This document shows positions 1-8,377 of a stretch of DNA of 64,000 nt, piece after piece; positions within the stretch are counted from its first letter, which is position 1, and every line of letters begins with the position of its first letter. A model generated the notes under the pieces. The model was not told the origin of the DNA. It made no database searches and saw nothing but the letters and a program-made list of their open reading frames with translations. The position numbers were made by a program, and so were the translations under genes. Source of the stretch: Paraburkholderia caledonica NBRC 102488 (GTDB lineage: Bacteria; Pseudomonadota; Gammaproteobacteria; Burkholderiales; Burkholderiaceae); the NCBI RefSeq assembly GCF_000685095.1, contig NZ_BAYE01000005.1, forward strand, positions 186,001 through 250,000, given 5' to 3'.

Positions 1-739
1 CTTTCGGCAGACCCGCGAGCATCGCGGCCTGCGCAAGCGTGATGTCTTTCAGATCCTTGCCGAAGTACACGCGCGCTGCCGCAGCAAAGCCATAAGCGCG
101 CTCGCCCAGATAGATCTGGTTCATGTACAGCTCGAGAATCTGGTCCTTCGTCAACGCGCGCTCGATCTTGTAGGCGAGCAGCATTTCGTAGATCTTGCGC
201 GTATAGGTTTTCTCGCTCGACAGAAAGAAGTTGCGCGCAACCTGCATCGTGATCGTGCTCGCGCCCTGCGACGCGCCGCCGTGCGCGAGGTCGGCAAAGC
301 CGGCGCGCAGAATGCCGAGGAAGTCGACGCCGCCGTGCTCGTAGAAGCGATAGTCTTCAATTGCGAGCACCGCTTTCTTCATCTGGTCGGGAATGTCCTG
401 GAAGCGCACGAGACTGCGCCGCTCCTCGCCGAATTCGCCGATCAGCACATGGTCCGCCGTATAGACACGCAGCGGCACTTTCGGACGGTAGTCGGTCAGC
501 GCGTCGAGCGAAGGCAGTTGCGGCCCCATCACGACAAGTGCGTAGCCGACGATCAGCGCGCCGACCACGGCGACGATCGCGACGAGGCTCGCGAACCAGA
601 TCGCGACCGTCGCGCCGATCGAGCGTCCGCCCTCTCCGGCGTCGCGCGAAGCGGCGTTGCGTCCCTGCGTGCGGTGGTAGGAGTCCCGGTCTTGACCGGC
701 CGGAGATTGCGAGGAATGCGGTCGTTTGATGATTGGCAT
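1..739 (-). CDS. mrcA: Penicillin-binding protein 1A, N-terminal part (runs off the left edge)
   Basis: Bifunctional class A PBP that polymerises lipid II (GT51 glycosyltransferase) and cross-links peptidoglycan in the periplasm; only about 246 N-terminal residues are in the window. A basic, Ser/Gln-rich cytoplasmic tail of about 40 residues is followed by one membrane segment (GATVAIWFASLVAIVAVV region). The GT51 motifs are readable in order: EDYRFYEHGGVD carrying the catalytic Glu, GASTITMQVARN, and KIERALTKDQILELYMNQIYLG. The transpeptidase domain lies outside the window. The ATG at 739 is the first Met of the open frame, but no good Shine-Dalgarno precedes it. It is transcribed leftwards, divergent from the gene at 1215. 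Identity is secure; 1A rather than another class A PBP rests on overall resemblance. Confidence 0.9.
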   Translation of the reverse strand, partial: MPIIKRPHSSQSPAGQDRDSYHRTQGRNAASRDAGEGGRSIGATVAIWFASLVAIVAVVGALIVGYALVVMGPQLPSLDALTDYRPKVPLRVYTADHVLIGEFGEERRSLVRFQDIPDQMKKAVLAIEDYRFYEHGGVDFLGILRAGFADLAHGGASQGASTITMQVARNFFLSSEKTYTRKIYEMLLAYKIERALTKDQILELYMNQIYLGERAYGFAAAARVYFGKDLKDITLAQAAMLAGLPK

Positions 740-1214
740 GACTGGAATAGTGGGCGCGTAACTCAACGCCTTGTTCTCGCGCGTCAGGCGCGCATGAATC
801 GTGAGCGGCGTAGTCTGGGCGCAGACCGCCGTGCGACTCTGTGCCCCGGCGAGTCGCCACGGCGCACCCGGGACATTGTCCGGCGCAACGTAACAGCGCA
901 TTTTAAAGAAATCAAGCGGCGCTCAACGGAGTTTTTTTGTAAGAATTCCCTTCGCTTCCACGCCCGGCGGCAGGCCGTGGGTAGATTCGGCAGGCTTGCG
1001 AGGCGCTTGCGCACATTTGCGAAGTTATCCCCAGTTTTTGTTGAAAGGCCTGTGGACAAGACCACAAAAAGCGCGACAACTCGTTGATGTCACGGCATTT
1101 TCATGAAGCGCCCGTTTGCGATCGGCGCAACTCGTCATATGATGGACTCCGCGCATGCCGATGTGCGCCAATGCGCGCCGTCAGGCGCCATGCCAACAAG
1201 TATGCGAGCCGATC
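740..1214. other. Intergenic region between divergent mrcA and the gene at 1215
   Basis: 475 bp that must carry both divergent promoters. It contains an A/T-richer patch around 900-960 and two DnaA-box-like nonamers (TTATCCCCA at 1025 and, on the minus strand, TTGTCCACA at 1059-1051). I see no further clustered boxes, gene or terminator. Confidence 0.5.
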
Positions 1215-1847
1215 ATGACAAAGCCCAGCGAACGCATCGTCGTATTCGTCACACCCGCGCAGAAACGCGCGATCGCCGCCACTGCGGACGAACTCCGCAT
1301 CAGCGTGAGCGAGCTCATGCGGCGCGCAGTGCTGAGTTTCAGCGCGACCAGCGAGCAGGTGAAAGCAGCGAGTATCGTCGATCGGCTCAATGTGCCACGC
1401 GCGCCTGATGCGCTCGACGCGGCGCTGCAGCGCGTCGCGCACGAGGCGAGAGTTGCGCGCGACGCGCTGCCGGCCGCGTTGCAAACGCGCGTGGACCTTC
1501 GGGCCGGTTCGGATACCAATGGGGCAAGTGTCGCGGCCGGTTCGACAGCGTCCGCCGCTGCAACTCCCGTTGAAAATGTGCCACCCGCGCCTGCACCTGC
1601 CCCGCTGCTGCCTGCTGATGTGCTGGCGGCGCTTACCGCCGAAGTCGACGAAGACGCCGTGGCAACCGCCGAGGCTGTCGCGAGAATGGCGGCGGCACGC
1701 GCTGCCGCGATTGACGAACCGCTGCCCGCCGCCGTGACGGTGCAAACTCATGTGAAAAGCGTGCTAAAACGCCCTCGTCTCGACCCCATGCGCGATGAAG
1801 ACGATCCGCACAGCGATCTTGGCCCCGAAGGCGGCCGCTTCGCGTAA
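1215..1847 (+). CDS. Hypothetical protein with possible ribbon-helix-helix N-terminus
   Basis: 210-residue protein of unknown function. The first ~45 residues (MTKPSERIVVFVTPAQKRAI, then a segment ending ELMRRAVLSF) have the pattern of a short beta strand followed by two helices, as in ribbon-helix-helix (Arc/MetJ-like) DNA-binding proteins. The rest is rich in Ala, Pro and Val (low-complexity linker about residues 85-150) and ends in an acidic/basic tail. I chose the ATG at 1215 because the resemblance begins there; an upstream in-frame ATG at 1155 would add an unconvincing leader. It stands alone between mrcA and pspA. A regulatory role is only inferred. Confidence 0.6.
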   Translation: MTKPSERIVVFVTPAQKRAIAATADELRISVSELMRRAVLSFSATSEQVKAASIVDRLNVPRAPDALDAALQRVAHEARVARDALPAALQTRVDLRAGSDTNGASVAAGSTASAAATPVENVPPAPAPAPLLPADVLAALTAEVDEDAVATAEAVARMAAARAAAIDEPLPAAVTVQTHVKSVLKRPRLDPMRDEDDPHSDLGPEGGRFA

Positions 1848-2310
1848 CCATCGCGATAGTGCGCAGCAATGGAACGCGCAACGTCGATGCAACCGGCTTG
1901 CAGCGGCTTGCACCGGCTTGCACCGGCTTGTAAGCGGTCGACTGCGCATGTCACTCGCCTCCTCCCTGGCGACGCGTGCGCCTTTCACGTTGGCGACACT
2001 CGCCGCAGGCACACTGAGCGGCTCGCTCATCGCGCCCTTTAAGCCCATTTTAAGAGAGCCCGTGGTGTAATATCCGCGAGCTACAGAGGGACGGGTTGGC
2101 GTGCTCGTCGCCGAAAACCTTTCGCTTTGTGATGCGATAAGTGCACAGGTGAAACCGACAATTTGCTGTTGCGCTATTGCAATCGGCGAGCAAGCCCCGA
2201 CCTCCGGTCCGAACGCTGCGCAGCTTCTCGCGCGGCGGCGTAAAGTAGTAGTGACAAGCAGTTGAGTGCGCAGGAATATTCAGCGCCGACACCATTCTCT
2301 GGAGGTTTTC
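1848..2310. other. Intergenic region upstream of pspA
   Basis: 463 bp without a convincing gene. It holds the decamer repeats at 1891-1930 and presumably the pspA promoter. I looked for a sigma-54 -24/-12 element, as in enterobacterial psp operons, and found only a poor match near 2096 (TTGGCGTGC), so I do not call one. Confidence 0.45.
1891..1930. repeat. Four tandem decamers (consensus NACCGGCTTG)
   Basis: Four head-to-tail 10-bp units, aaccggcttg, cagcggcttg, caccggcttg, caccggcttg, just downstream of the gene at 1215-1847. The last two are identical. No function is evident; a slippage-prone tract is the simplest reading. Confidence 0.85.
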
Positions 2311-2991
2311 ATGTCGCTTTTTGACAGCATTTCGCGCACGCTAAAAGGTCTCCTGAACGACGCGGCGGACTCGGTGCAAGACCCGTCGCGCGATTCGCGC
2401 CAGATCGTACGCGAACTCGACGAGAGCATCGGCCGCGCCGAGAACTCGCTGATCGAGATCCAGGCGCAAGTGGCCACACAGCAAAGCAAGCGCGATGTTG
2501 CCGCCGACAAGGCGAAGAAGTACGAAGACGGCGCAAAGCGCGCGCTGCAATCCGGCGATGAAGCGCTGGCTCGCGAAGCGCTCGGCGCGCAAGCCACGGC
2601 CGAGGCAGAACGCGATGCGCTGACCAAGGAACTCTCTACGCTGGAGCCGTCGGTCGCGCAACTCAAAAGCCAGATCGAGGACATGCGCAGCCGTCGCAAC
2701 GATCTGAATGCGCGCTCGAACATCCTGCAAGCCAAGCAACAGATCGCCGAAGCGAAAGACGTCGCTGCAACGGCGTTGGGCGGCATCGGCGGGAAAAACC
2801 TGTCCGAGGATTTTCAGAAGCTCGAAGACAAGGTCGCGTTGTCGAATGCCCGTTCGGACGCACGTCTGAATTCCGCCGATGTCAAAAGCGGCAAGGCGCT
2901 CGACGACAAGCTGGCAGACCTGAACCGCGGCCCGTCGGTGGAAGACCGTCTGGAAGCACTGAAAAAGCAGATCAACTCGCCGGCTCAGTAA
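2311..2991 (+). CDS. pspA: PspA/IM30 family phage-shock protein
   Basis: 226-residue PspA/IM30 (ESCRT-III-like) membrane-stress protein that binds the inner leaflet of the cytoplasmic membrane and stabilises it when it is damaged. It starts MSLFDSISRTLKGLLNDAAD, a short amphipathic segment, followed by long charged coiled-coil helices over residues ~25-160 and the conserved tail region (VEDRLEALKKQ). Length fits the family (about 220-230). A strong ribosome site (GGAGG at 2301) sits 5 bp before the ATG. No pspF, pspB or pspC is adjacent. The neighbour downstream (85 bp) is a TPR membrane protein in the same direction that may be co-transcribed. Confidence 0.9.
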   Translation: MSLFDSISRTLKGLLNDAADSVQDPSRDSRQIVRELDESIGRAENSLIEIQAQVATQQSKRDVAADKAKKYEDGAKRALQSGDEALAREALGAQATAEAERDALTKELSTLEPSVAQLKSQIEDMRSRRNDLNARSNILQAKQQIAEAKDVAATALGGIGGKNLSEDFQKLEDKVALSNARSDARLNSADVKSGKALDDKLADLNRGPSVEDRLEALKKQINSPAQ

Positions 2992-3076
2992 TTGCGTAGC
3001 AGTGCGCGGTAAGGTGGCTCCGGTCAGCCGGCCTCCGGTTAGCCGGCCCCCGCAATCGACTGAAGGAGACGGGCGC

Positions 3077-4312
3077 GTGGCGCCCGGTCTGCAAATGAAA
3101 AAAGTTATTGCAAGTGCGTTCGTCTCGCTGATGCTCGTATCCACGGCAGCGTTTGCCGTGCCCACGGTTCAGCAGATCGAATCGGCAATGTCGCAAGGCA
3201 ACTGGCAGCAGGCCGATGCCGGCCTGTCCGAAGTACTGAAGGCGCATCCGAACAACGCACACGCGCATTACCTGTACAGCCAGGTGCTCGACCGTGAAGG
3301 TCGTTATGGTGACGCGCTCGCGCAAGTCCAGCAGGCCAAGACGCTCGATCCGCAGATCCGTTTCACCGACCCGACGCGCTTCGCGCAAGTCGAGGCACGC
3401 ATTCGCCGCGACGCCGAACGCACTGCCAGCACGAGCGGTAACGGCGGTGAAAGCGGGATTGGCGCCTTGACGAACCGCACGACCAATCCGTTCGGCCAGC
3501 AGAACGCGCCAGCCGTACAGCAAGCGCCTGAGCGCCATGGTCCGGGCATCGGCATGTGGGTCGGCATTCTGATTCTCGTTGGCGTAATCGCGCTGGTGCT
3601 GCGTTGGACTTTGCGCCGCGCGCGCTCGCAGGACGATACGCGCGCGGACGACGACCGTCGCGTGCAACTCAAGCGTGCGACCGAGCTGCTCAACTCAGTG
3701 CGCTCGCTCAAGCTCGACGTGAAGCTTTCCACGGCGCCCGGGCACGAAGCATTGGAGAAAGAAGTCGAAGCAACGGAGGACCAGTTGCGAACGCTCGTTG
3801 AAGCGCTATCGAACAGCAAGAATCCGGTGCCGCCGTATCAACTCGACGAACTGGAGCAGCGCATCGGCAGCTTGCGCGCCCGAGCCGATGGCCGGCCCGA
3901 TCCGAATGCAAGCGCCGCGGCTGACAGCGCGCAATCGCCGTATGCACGCGAAGCCGAGCGCTTTGGCAATCCGCAGCAAGGGCCGTATCCGTCGCAGCCG
4001 CCCTATCAACAGCAAGGTCCCTATCAACAGCAGCAACCGCCGGTTATCGTGCAGCAAGGCGGCGGTTTCGGTGGCGGCATGGGTGGGCTGCTCACCGGCG
4101 TTCTGCTTGGAGAAGCGCTGAACTCCGGACGTGAACGCGTGGTTGAGCGTGACGTGATCGTCGACGATGAAACGCGCCGGCGCGGCAACGATGTCGACAA
4201 CGGCGGCGGCCTCGACTTCGGCCAAGGCTCGAACGACTGGAACGATAACAGCGGCGGCGGCATCGACATGGGCAGCAGCGACGATTCCGGCGGCTGGAGC
4301 GACAACACCTAG
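3077..4312 (+). CDS. TPR-containing exported membrane protein with Gly/Gln-rich tail
   Basis: About 411 residues. A signal peptide (MKKVIASAFVSLMLVSTAAFA) is followed by a tetratricopeptide-like region (QGNWQQADAGLSEVLKAHPN, then a second helical pair), a transmembrane helix (GMWVGILILVGVIALVLRW, about 165 residues in), a charged helical region, a Pro/Gln/Tyr-rich segment and a tail of Gly, Asp, Asn and Ser. The GTG at 3077 is chosen because AAGGAGA at 3063-3069 is ideally spaced for it; an ATG at 3095 starts at the signal peptide but lies 25 bp from that site, so it remains possible. It follows pspA, which suggests a membrane-stress or scaffold role, but the function is unknown. Confidence 0.75.
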   Translation: MAPGLQMKKVIASAFVSLMLVSTAAFAVPTVQQIESAMSQGNWQQADAGLSEVLKAHPNNAHAHYLYSQVLDREGRYGDALAQVQQAKTLDPQIRFTDPTRFAQVEARIRRDAERTASTSGNGGESGIGALTNRTTNPFGQQNAPAVQQAPERHGPGIGMWVGILILVGVIALVLRWTLRRARSQDDTRADDDRRVQLKRATELLNSVRSLKLDVKLSTAPGHEALEKEVEATEDQLRTLVEALSNSKNPVPPYQLDELEQRIGSLRARADGRPDPNASAAADSAQSPYAREAERFGNPQQGPYPSQPPYQQQGPYQQQQPPVIVQQGGGFGGGMGGLLTGVLLGEALNSGRERVVERDVIVDDETRRRGNDVDNGGGLDFGQGSNDWNDNSGGGIDMGSSDDSGGWSDNT

Positions 4313-4372
4313 CCCTCGCCCGCTGCGCCGCTCAAAGCGCGGCGCACCGTGGTGCACCTGACGATACGATGC

Positions 4373-4405
4373 AAAACAGGCTCCCTTCATGGAGCCTGTT
4401 TTTTT
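4373..4405. terminator. Rho-independent terminator after the TPR gene (probably bidirectional)
   Basis: AACAGGCTCC, six-base loop, GGAGCCTGTT followed by TTTTTTT on the plus strand; AAAA on the other side gives a weaker T-run for the convergent TetR gene. Confidence 0.85.
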
Positions 4406-4419
4406 GCACACTCGACGAA

Positions 4420-5142
4420 TCACGCACGGCTCGACACGGCCGCCTGCGCTTCCTCGTGCCGCGCGAGCACCATCGAGCCCGCAAATAGCCGCACGACAAA
4501 GCGCTCGGCATAACTCACGAGCGCATCGCGGCGGGCGACGTCGGCGTTGGCGTTGTCCTCTTCGCTTGCGTCCGCATCTGCGCCGATAAACTCCGCTGAC
4601 AGATGAAACAGTTGCAGCACGATCTGCGTGCACACTTCATCGACGACATCGCGCGGAAGTGCCGGCATCAGTTGCAATTGCACGACGTCGTCCGCCATTT
4701 CCGCCGACACCGCATGAAGCGTCGCGCGCACGGCTTCGCGCAATGCAGGCGACGTGCCGTGATACTCAGCTAAAGCGCTCAGAAACGCCTCGCGGTTTTC
4801 CAACGCGAATGCGAAGAACGCCACGCATGCGCGCCGTGGCACGCTGTGCGGTTCGTCGTGCGCGGCAAGCCAGCGCTCGCGGCGCAGCATCGGCCGCAAC
4901 CGACGGCTTACCGAATCGACGGCTTCGCGCGCAAGATCGTCGAGCGTGTCGAAATGACGATAGAACGTGTTCGGGTTCAGCCCCGCCTCTCGCGCGAGTT
5001 CGCGCAGACCGAGGCTTGCGAAGCCGCGCCCGCCCGCGGTCAACCGCAACGCCGCTTCAATCAGCTTGCGTTTGCCGGCCGGCAATTCCTGAGTGGCCGC
5101 AGTGTCGCCGGCATTCGGCACGGCTTCAGTTACGGATTTCAT
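4420..5142 (-). CDS. TetR/AcrR-family transcriptional regulator
   Basis: 240-residue TetR-type repressor. The N-terminal HTH is clear: KRKLIEAALRL, then LGLRELAREAGLNPNTFYRH and FDTLDDLAREAV, the standard three-helix TetR DNA-binding domain, followed by an all-helical ligand/dimer domain. I use the ATG at 5142; a GTG at 5178 in the same frame has no ribosome site. It is divergent from the flavin monooxygenase at 5327, and a dyad in the shared 184-bp gap (5182-5205) is a plausible operator. The likely role is a local repressor of the monooxygenase-hydrolase pair, induced by a ketone or related hydrophobic compound; this is inference from position. The helix pattern is closest to FabR-like TetR proteins. 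Confidence 0.85.
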   Translation of the reverse strand: MKSVTEAVPNAGDTAATQELPAGKRKLIEAALRLTAGGRGFASLGLRELAREAGLNPNTFYRHFDTLDDLAREAVDSVSRRLRPMLRRERWLAAHDEPHSVPRRACVAFFAFALENREAFLSALAEYHGTSPALREAVRATLHAVSAEMADDVVQLQLMPALPRDVVDEVCTQIVLQLFHLSAEFIGADADASEEDNANADVARRDALVSYAERFVVRLFAGSMVLARHEEAQAAVSSRA

Positions 5143-5181
5143 GGCCTTGGTGATGGGTTTTGAATCACCGCGCAGCACGCG

Positions 5182-5205
5182 CGTTTAATAGACGTACTCT
5201 AAACG
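5182..5205. promoter_or_regulatory. Candidate TetR operator (24-bp dyad)
   Basis: CGTTTA-N4-ACGT-N4-TAAACG is symmetric in its outer six and central four bases and lies between the TetR gene and the divergent monooxygenase. Size and position suit a TetR dimer site. There is no second copy to support it. Confidence 0.35.
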
Positions 5206-5326
5206 ATCTTGACGCGAGGTGCACAGTTGTCTACCCTGCGCGTAACGTTCGAGCGGCCGCCTGTTCGCGGCCACGCCGCGTTTCCTGAACGACGACACGG
5301 CCCGAACATCCTTGCCGGAGATTGCT

Positions 5327-6826
5327 GTGACGCCCGCTTCATCCGCCGCATCCACACGAGCCGTCGCGCCGCGCATTGCAATCGTGGGCAGCGGCTTCGC
5401 CGGCATCGGCATGGCCGTGCGTCTGCAAAAAATGGGCATTACGTCGTTCACGCTTTACGAGGCCGCCGCCGACATTGGCGGCACCTGGCGCGACAACACC
5501 TATCCGGGCGCCGGGTGCGATGTGCCTTCGCATCTGTATTCGTTTTCTTTCGAACCGAACCCTGCGTGGTCGCGCGAGTTCAGCGGCCAGGCGGAAATTC
5601 TCGCCTACCTCAGGCACTGCGCGCGCAAGTACGGCGTGGATCGTTACGTGCGTTGCAATGCACGCGTCGTGGCCGCGCGGTTCGATGAAGCGCGTCACGT
5701 GTGGCACATCGAACTGGATGTCGACGGCATGCGCGAGAACGTCGAGGCGGATGTGCTGATCGGAGCGAGCGGTGGACTATCCCGCCCCTCCATGCCGCAA
5801 ATTGCGGGGCTCGAGAGTTTCAAAGGCAAGCTGTTTCATTCCGCGCGCTGGGATCACGCGTATCCGCTCGAAGGAAAACGCGTCGCGGTTATCGGCACCG
5901 GCGCGAGCGCGATCCAGTTCGTGCCGGAAATCCAGCAGCGCGTCGCGCAACTCGATCTGTTCCAACGCACCGCGCCATGGATCATGCCCAAGCCCAACAA
6001 GCGCATTAGCGAACGCGCGCGCTGGCTCTTCGAGCATGTGCCGTTCACGCAGCGAGTCGTACGCAGTGCGATCTACTGGAAGCTCGAATCGCAGGCCATC
6101 GCTTTCGTGAGGCATCCGCAACTGATGAAGCGCCCGATGAAGCTGTGTCTCAGCTACCTCGAACGGCGCGTGAAAGACCCGGAACTGCGCGCGAAGCTCA
6201 CGCCGAACTACCGCCTCGGCTGCAAGCGGGTTCTGCTGTCGAGCGACTACTATCGCGCGCTCGTCGAACCCAACGTGAACGTGATTACAGCGGACATTCG
6301 TGAAGTGGTCGCGGACGGCATCGTGACACAAGACGGCGCACATCACGCGGCGGACGCGATCATTTGCGGCACAGGCTTTCAGTTCAACGGCTTCGGCGCG
6401 CCGTTCGAGGTGACGGGCATCGGCGGCGCGGATCTCCGTGCGCTATGGCTGCGCGACGGTCCGGAAGCGTATCTCGGCACGAGCATCGCCGACTTTCCCA
6501 ACTTCTTCATGATCGCTGGTCCGAACACCTTTCTCGGCCACAACTCGATGATCTACATGATCGAGTCGCAAGTGCAGTACATCGGCGATTGCCTGCGCGT
6601 GCTACGCGAGCGCAACGTACGCGCGATGGACCTGCGCCCCGACGTGCAACGCGACTACAACGCGCGCCTGCAGAAGAATATGCAGCGCTCCGTGTGGTCG
6701 AGCGGCTGCCATAGCTGGTATCAGACAGGAAGCGGCAAGGTGACCGCGCTGTGGCCGGGCTTCACGTTCAGCTTTCGCAAACGGACGCGGCGCGTGCGGC
6801 CGCGGGATTATCGCTTCTTGCCCTGA
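5327..6826 (+). CDS. Flavin-containing Baeyer-Villiger-type monooxygenase
   Basis: 499-residue class B flavoprotein monooxygenase, expected to use FAD, NADPH and O2 to insert oxygen next to a carbonyl (ketone to ester/lactone). An N-terminal FAD-binding Rossmann motif (IAIVGSGFAGIGM), the GGTWRDNTYPGAGCDVPSHL segment typical of the family, the BVMO fingerprint FKGKLFHSARW (F-x-G-x3-H-x3-W), and a second Rossmann motif for NADPH (VAVIGTGASA) are all present. The GTG at 5327 is preferred because GGAG lies 6 bp upstream; a TTG at 5312 is also in frame. A hydrolase gene follows 71 bp downstream, a common pairing in which the ester made here is then cleaved. The substrate is unknown. Confidence 0.88.
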   Translation: MTPASSAASTRAVAPRIAIVGSGFAGIGMAVRLQKMGITSFTLYEAAADIGGTWRDNTYPGAGCDVPSHLYSFSFEPNPAWSREFSGQAEILAYLRHCARKYGVDRYVRCNARVVAARFDEARHVWHIELDVDGMRENVEADVLIGASGGLSRPSMPQIAGLESFKGKLFHSARWDHAYPLEGKRVAVIGTGASAIQFVPEIQQRVAQLDLFQRTAPWIMPKPNKRISERARWLFEHVPFTQRVVRSAIYWKLESQAIAFVRHPQLMKRPMKLCLSYLERRVKDPELRAKLTPNYRLGCKRVLLSSDYYRALVEPNVNVITADIREVVADGIVTQDGAHHAADAIICGTGFQFNGFGAPFEVTGIGGADLRALWLRDGPEAYLGTSIADFPNFFMIAGPNTFLGHNSMIYMIESQVQYIGDCLRVLRERNVRAMDLRPDVQRDYNARLQKNMQRSVWSSGCHSWYQTGSGKVTALWPGFTFSFRKRTRRVRPRDYRFLP

Positions 6827-6897
6827 TTCAGTGGCGGCTGGGGTCGGCTCGATGTCCGTTTGCAGTTTCGATTCGAACAAAAAGAGAGACGCAAAAC

Positions 6898-7947
6898 ATG
6901 GCAAGCATAGAACCTCGGTCGTCGGCCTCGTCGGTATCCGGCTCGGCATCGGGCTCGTCATCTACGAGACCATCGAACGCCGCCGCGCTGCCGCCGCGCT
7001 CGCTCGCCGCTCGGCTCGGCATCACGAGTGTGCCGCGCGACGAATTGCGCCGACGCTACACGCAAAGCGGCTCCAGATTCGTCCGGATCATGGGCGCGGA
7101 TGTCCATTACGTCGACGAAGGCAGTGGCGACATCATCGTGATGATTCATGGTTTCGCGTCTTCGCTGCACACCTGGAACCGTGTCGCCGATGAACTCAAG
7201 CACGCGCACCGCGTGATTCGTCTCGACCTGCCGCCGTTTGGCGTGACGGGACCGCTGCGCTCCAGTACCGGCGTCATTGAAACGATGAACCTGCCGACCT
7301 ACCGGCGTTTCATCGACACGTTCCTGCAGGCGCTCGGCGTCTCACGTGCGGTATTCATCGGCAATTCGCTTGGCGGGCTTATTGCGTGGGACTACGCGGT
7401 GCGTCATCGCGACGCGGTCGAGCGACTGGTATTGATCGACTCGGCCGGCTTCCCGATGAAGCTGCCCATCTACATCGATCTTTTCAATCACGCGCTGGTC
7501 CGCGCGAGTTCGCCGCGATGGTTGCCGGAAATCATCATCAGAAGCGCCGTGCGCAACGTGTATGGCGATGCGCGCAAACTCGACGCCGTCACGCTGCGGC
7601 GCTACGTCGACTTTTTTCGCGGCGAAGGCACGCGCGCCGCGATCGGCAAGATGGTGCCGACGCTCGATTTCGAAGAACTCGATACAAACGTGCTGACTAC
7701 GCTCGTGGTTCCCACGCTCATCTTGTGGGGCGCGAAGGACCGCTGGATTCCCACCGCGCACGCCGCCGAATTCGCCCGGCGCATTCCGGGCGCGAAGTCG
7801 GTCATGTATCCGGGTCTTGGACACATTCCAATGGAAGAAGCGCCCGAGCGGGTGCTTGCCGATTTGCGGGCTTTTCTCAGCGGTAATGCGAGCAACAGTG
7901 AAGAGTTGCCGCTCCGGGAAGAAGGCTCGCGACGCGCGTCGGTGTAG
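6898..7947 (+). CDS. Alpha/beta hydrolase, 5' end possibly frameshifted
   Basis: 349-residue alpha/beta-hydrolase fold enzyme, probably an esterase acting after the monooxygenase. The oxyanion region HGFASS (84-89), nucleophile elbow GNSLGG (Ser157), acid in WGAKDRW (Asp281) and His309 in GLGHIPMEE make a complete triad. The first ~30 residues are an odd Ser/Ala-rich run (SSASSVSGSASGSSSTRPSN). In another plus frame the same bases (about 6905-6990) read as a membrane-anchor-like segment, GLVGIRLGIGLVIYETIERR, with much stronger G/C third positions. The native protein may therefore start in that frame (candidate ATG 6852) and shift near 6975-6990. The catalytic domain itself is intact. Confidence 0.82.
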   Translation: MASIEPRSSASSVSGSASGSSSTRPSNAAALPPRSLAARLGITSVPRDELRRRYTQSGSRFVRIMGADVHYVDEGSGDIIVMIHGFASSLHTWNRVADELKHAHRVIRLDLPPFGVTGPLRSSTGVIETMNLPTYRRFIDTFLQALGVSRAVFIGNSLGGLIAWDYAVRHRDAVERLVLIDSAGFPMKLPIYIDLFNHALVRASSPRWLPEIIIRSAVRNVYGDARKLDAVTLRRYVDFFRGEGTRAAIGKMVPTLDFEELDTNVLTTLVVPTLILWGAKDRWIPTAHAAEFARRIPGAKSVMYPGLGHIPMEEAPERVLADLRAFLSGNASNSEELPLREEGSRRASV

Positions 7948-8377
7948 GGGGCAGCGGGACGGCGCGCTGTGGGTTGGACCAGGGCTAAACGCAGGATGAA
8001 GGTCTTAGTAACGAATTCGGTCACGCGTCTGTGACGCGGAACGCAATAAACCGGACTCGGCGGATTTGTGACGCGAATTGGTTGGGTTTGCCAGTGTGTG
8101 CGCTCGGGTTGCGCCCGTTGGTGAACGGCTGAGTGCGGCCACCTACGGACGTTGGCTCACGCTTTCACGCGGACGTTCGAACGTCGGCTCCACCTTTGGT
8201 AAAGGACATTTGCACTCCGATCTTGCACTTCAAGTCGTCGGCCAGAGTTGTCATTGATAAGGGTGGCATTTCCGCCCCAACGATGTTCGCTGCCACGTAG
8301 CGCCGTCGCCGACGCTTTTTTCACAGCGTCTAGACAGCGAACGGGCGGGGTTTACCGATCGTTTCGATTGGGCATTG
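7948..8377. other. Gene-free gap with a 14-bp perfect palindrome
   Basis: 430 bp between the convergent hydrolase and DUF4239 genes. GACGTTCGAACGTC at 8172-8185 is a perfect palindrome. Base composition is less G/C-biased than the flanking genes and no frame looks coding. Confidence 0.45.

Noticed and set aside
1025..1059. Two DnaA-box-like nonamers (TTATCCCCA and reverse TTGTCCACA) near mrcA
   Set aside because: Only two imperfect copies, no A/T-rich unwinding region and no dnaA, parAB or repA nearby, so not an origin.
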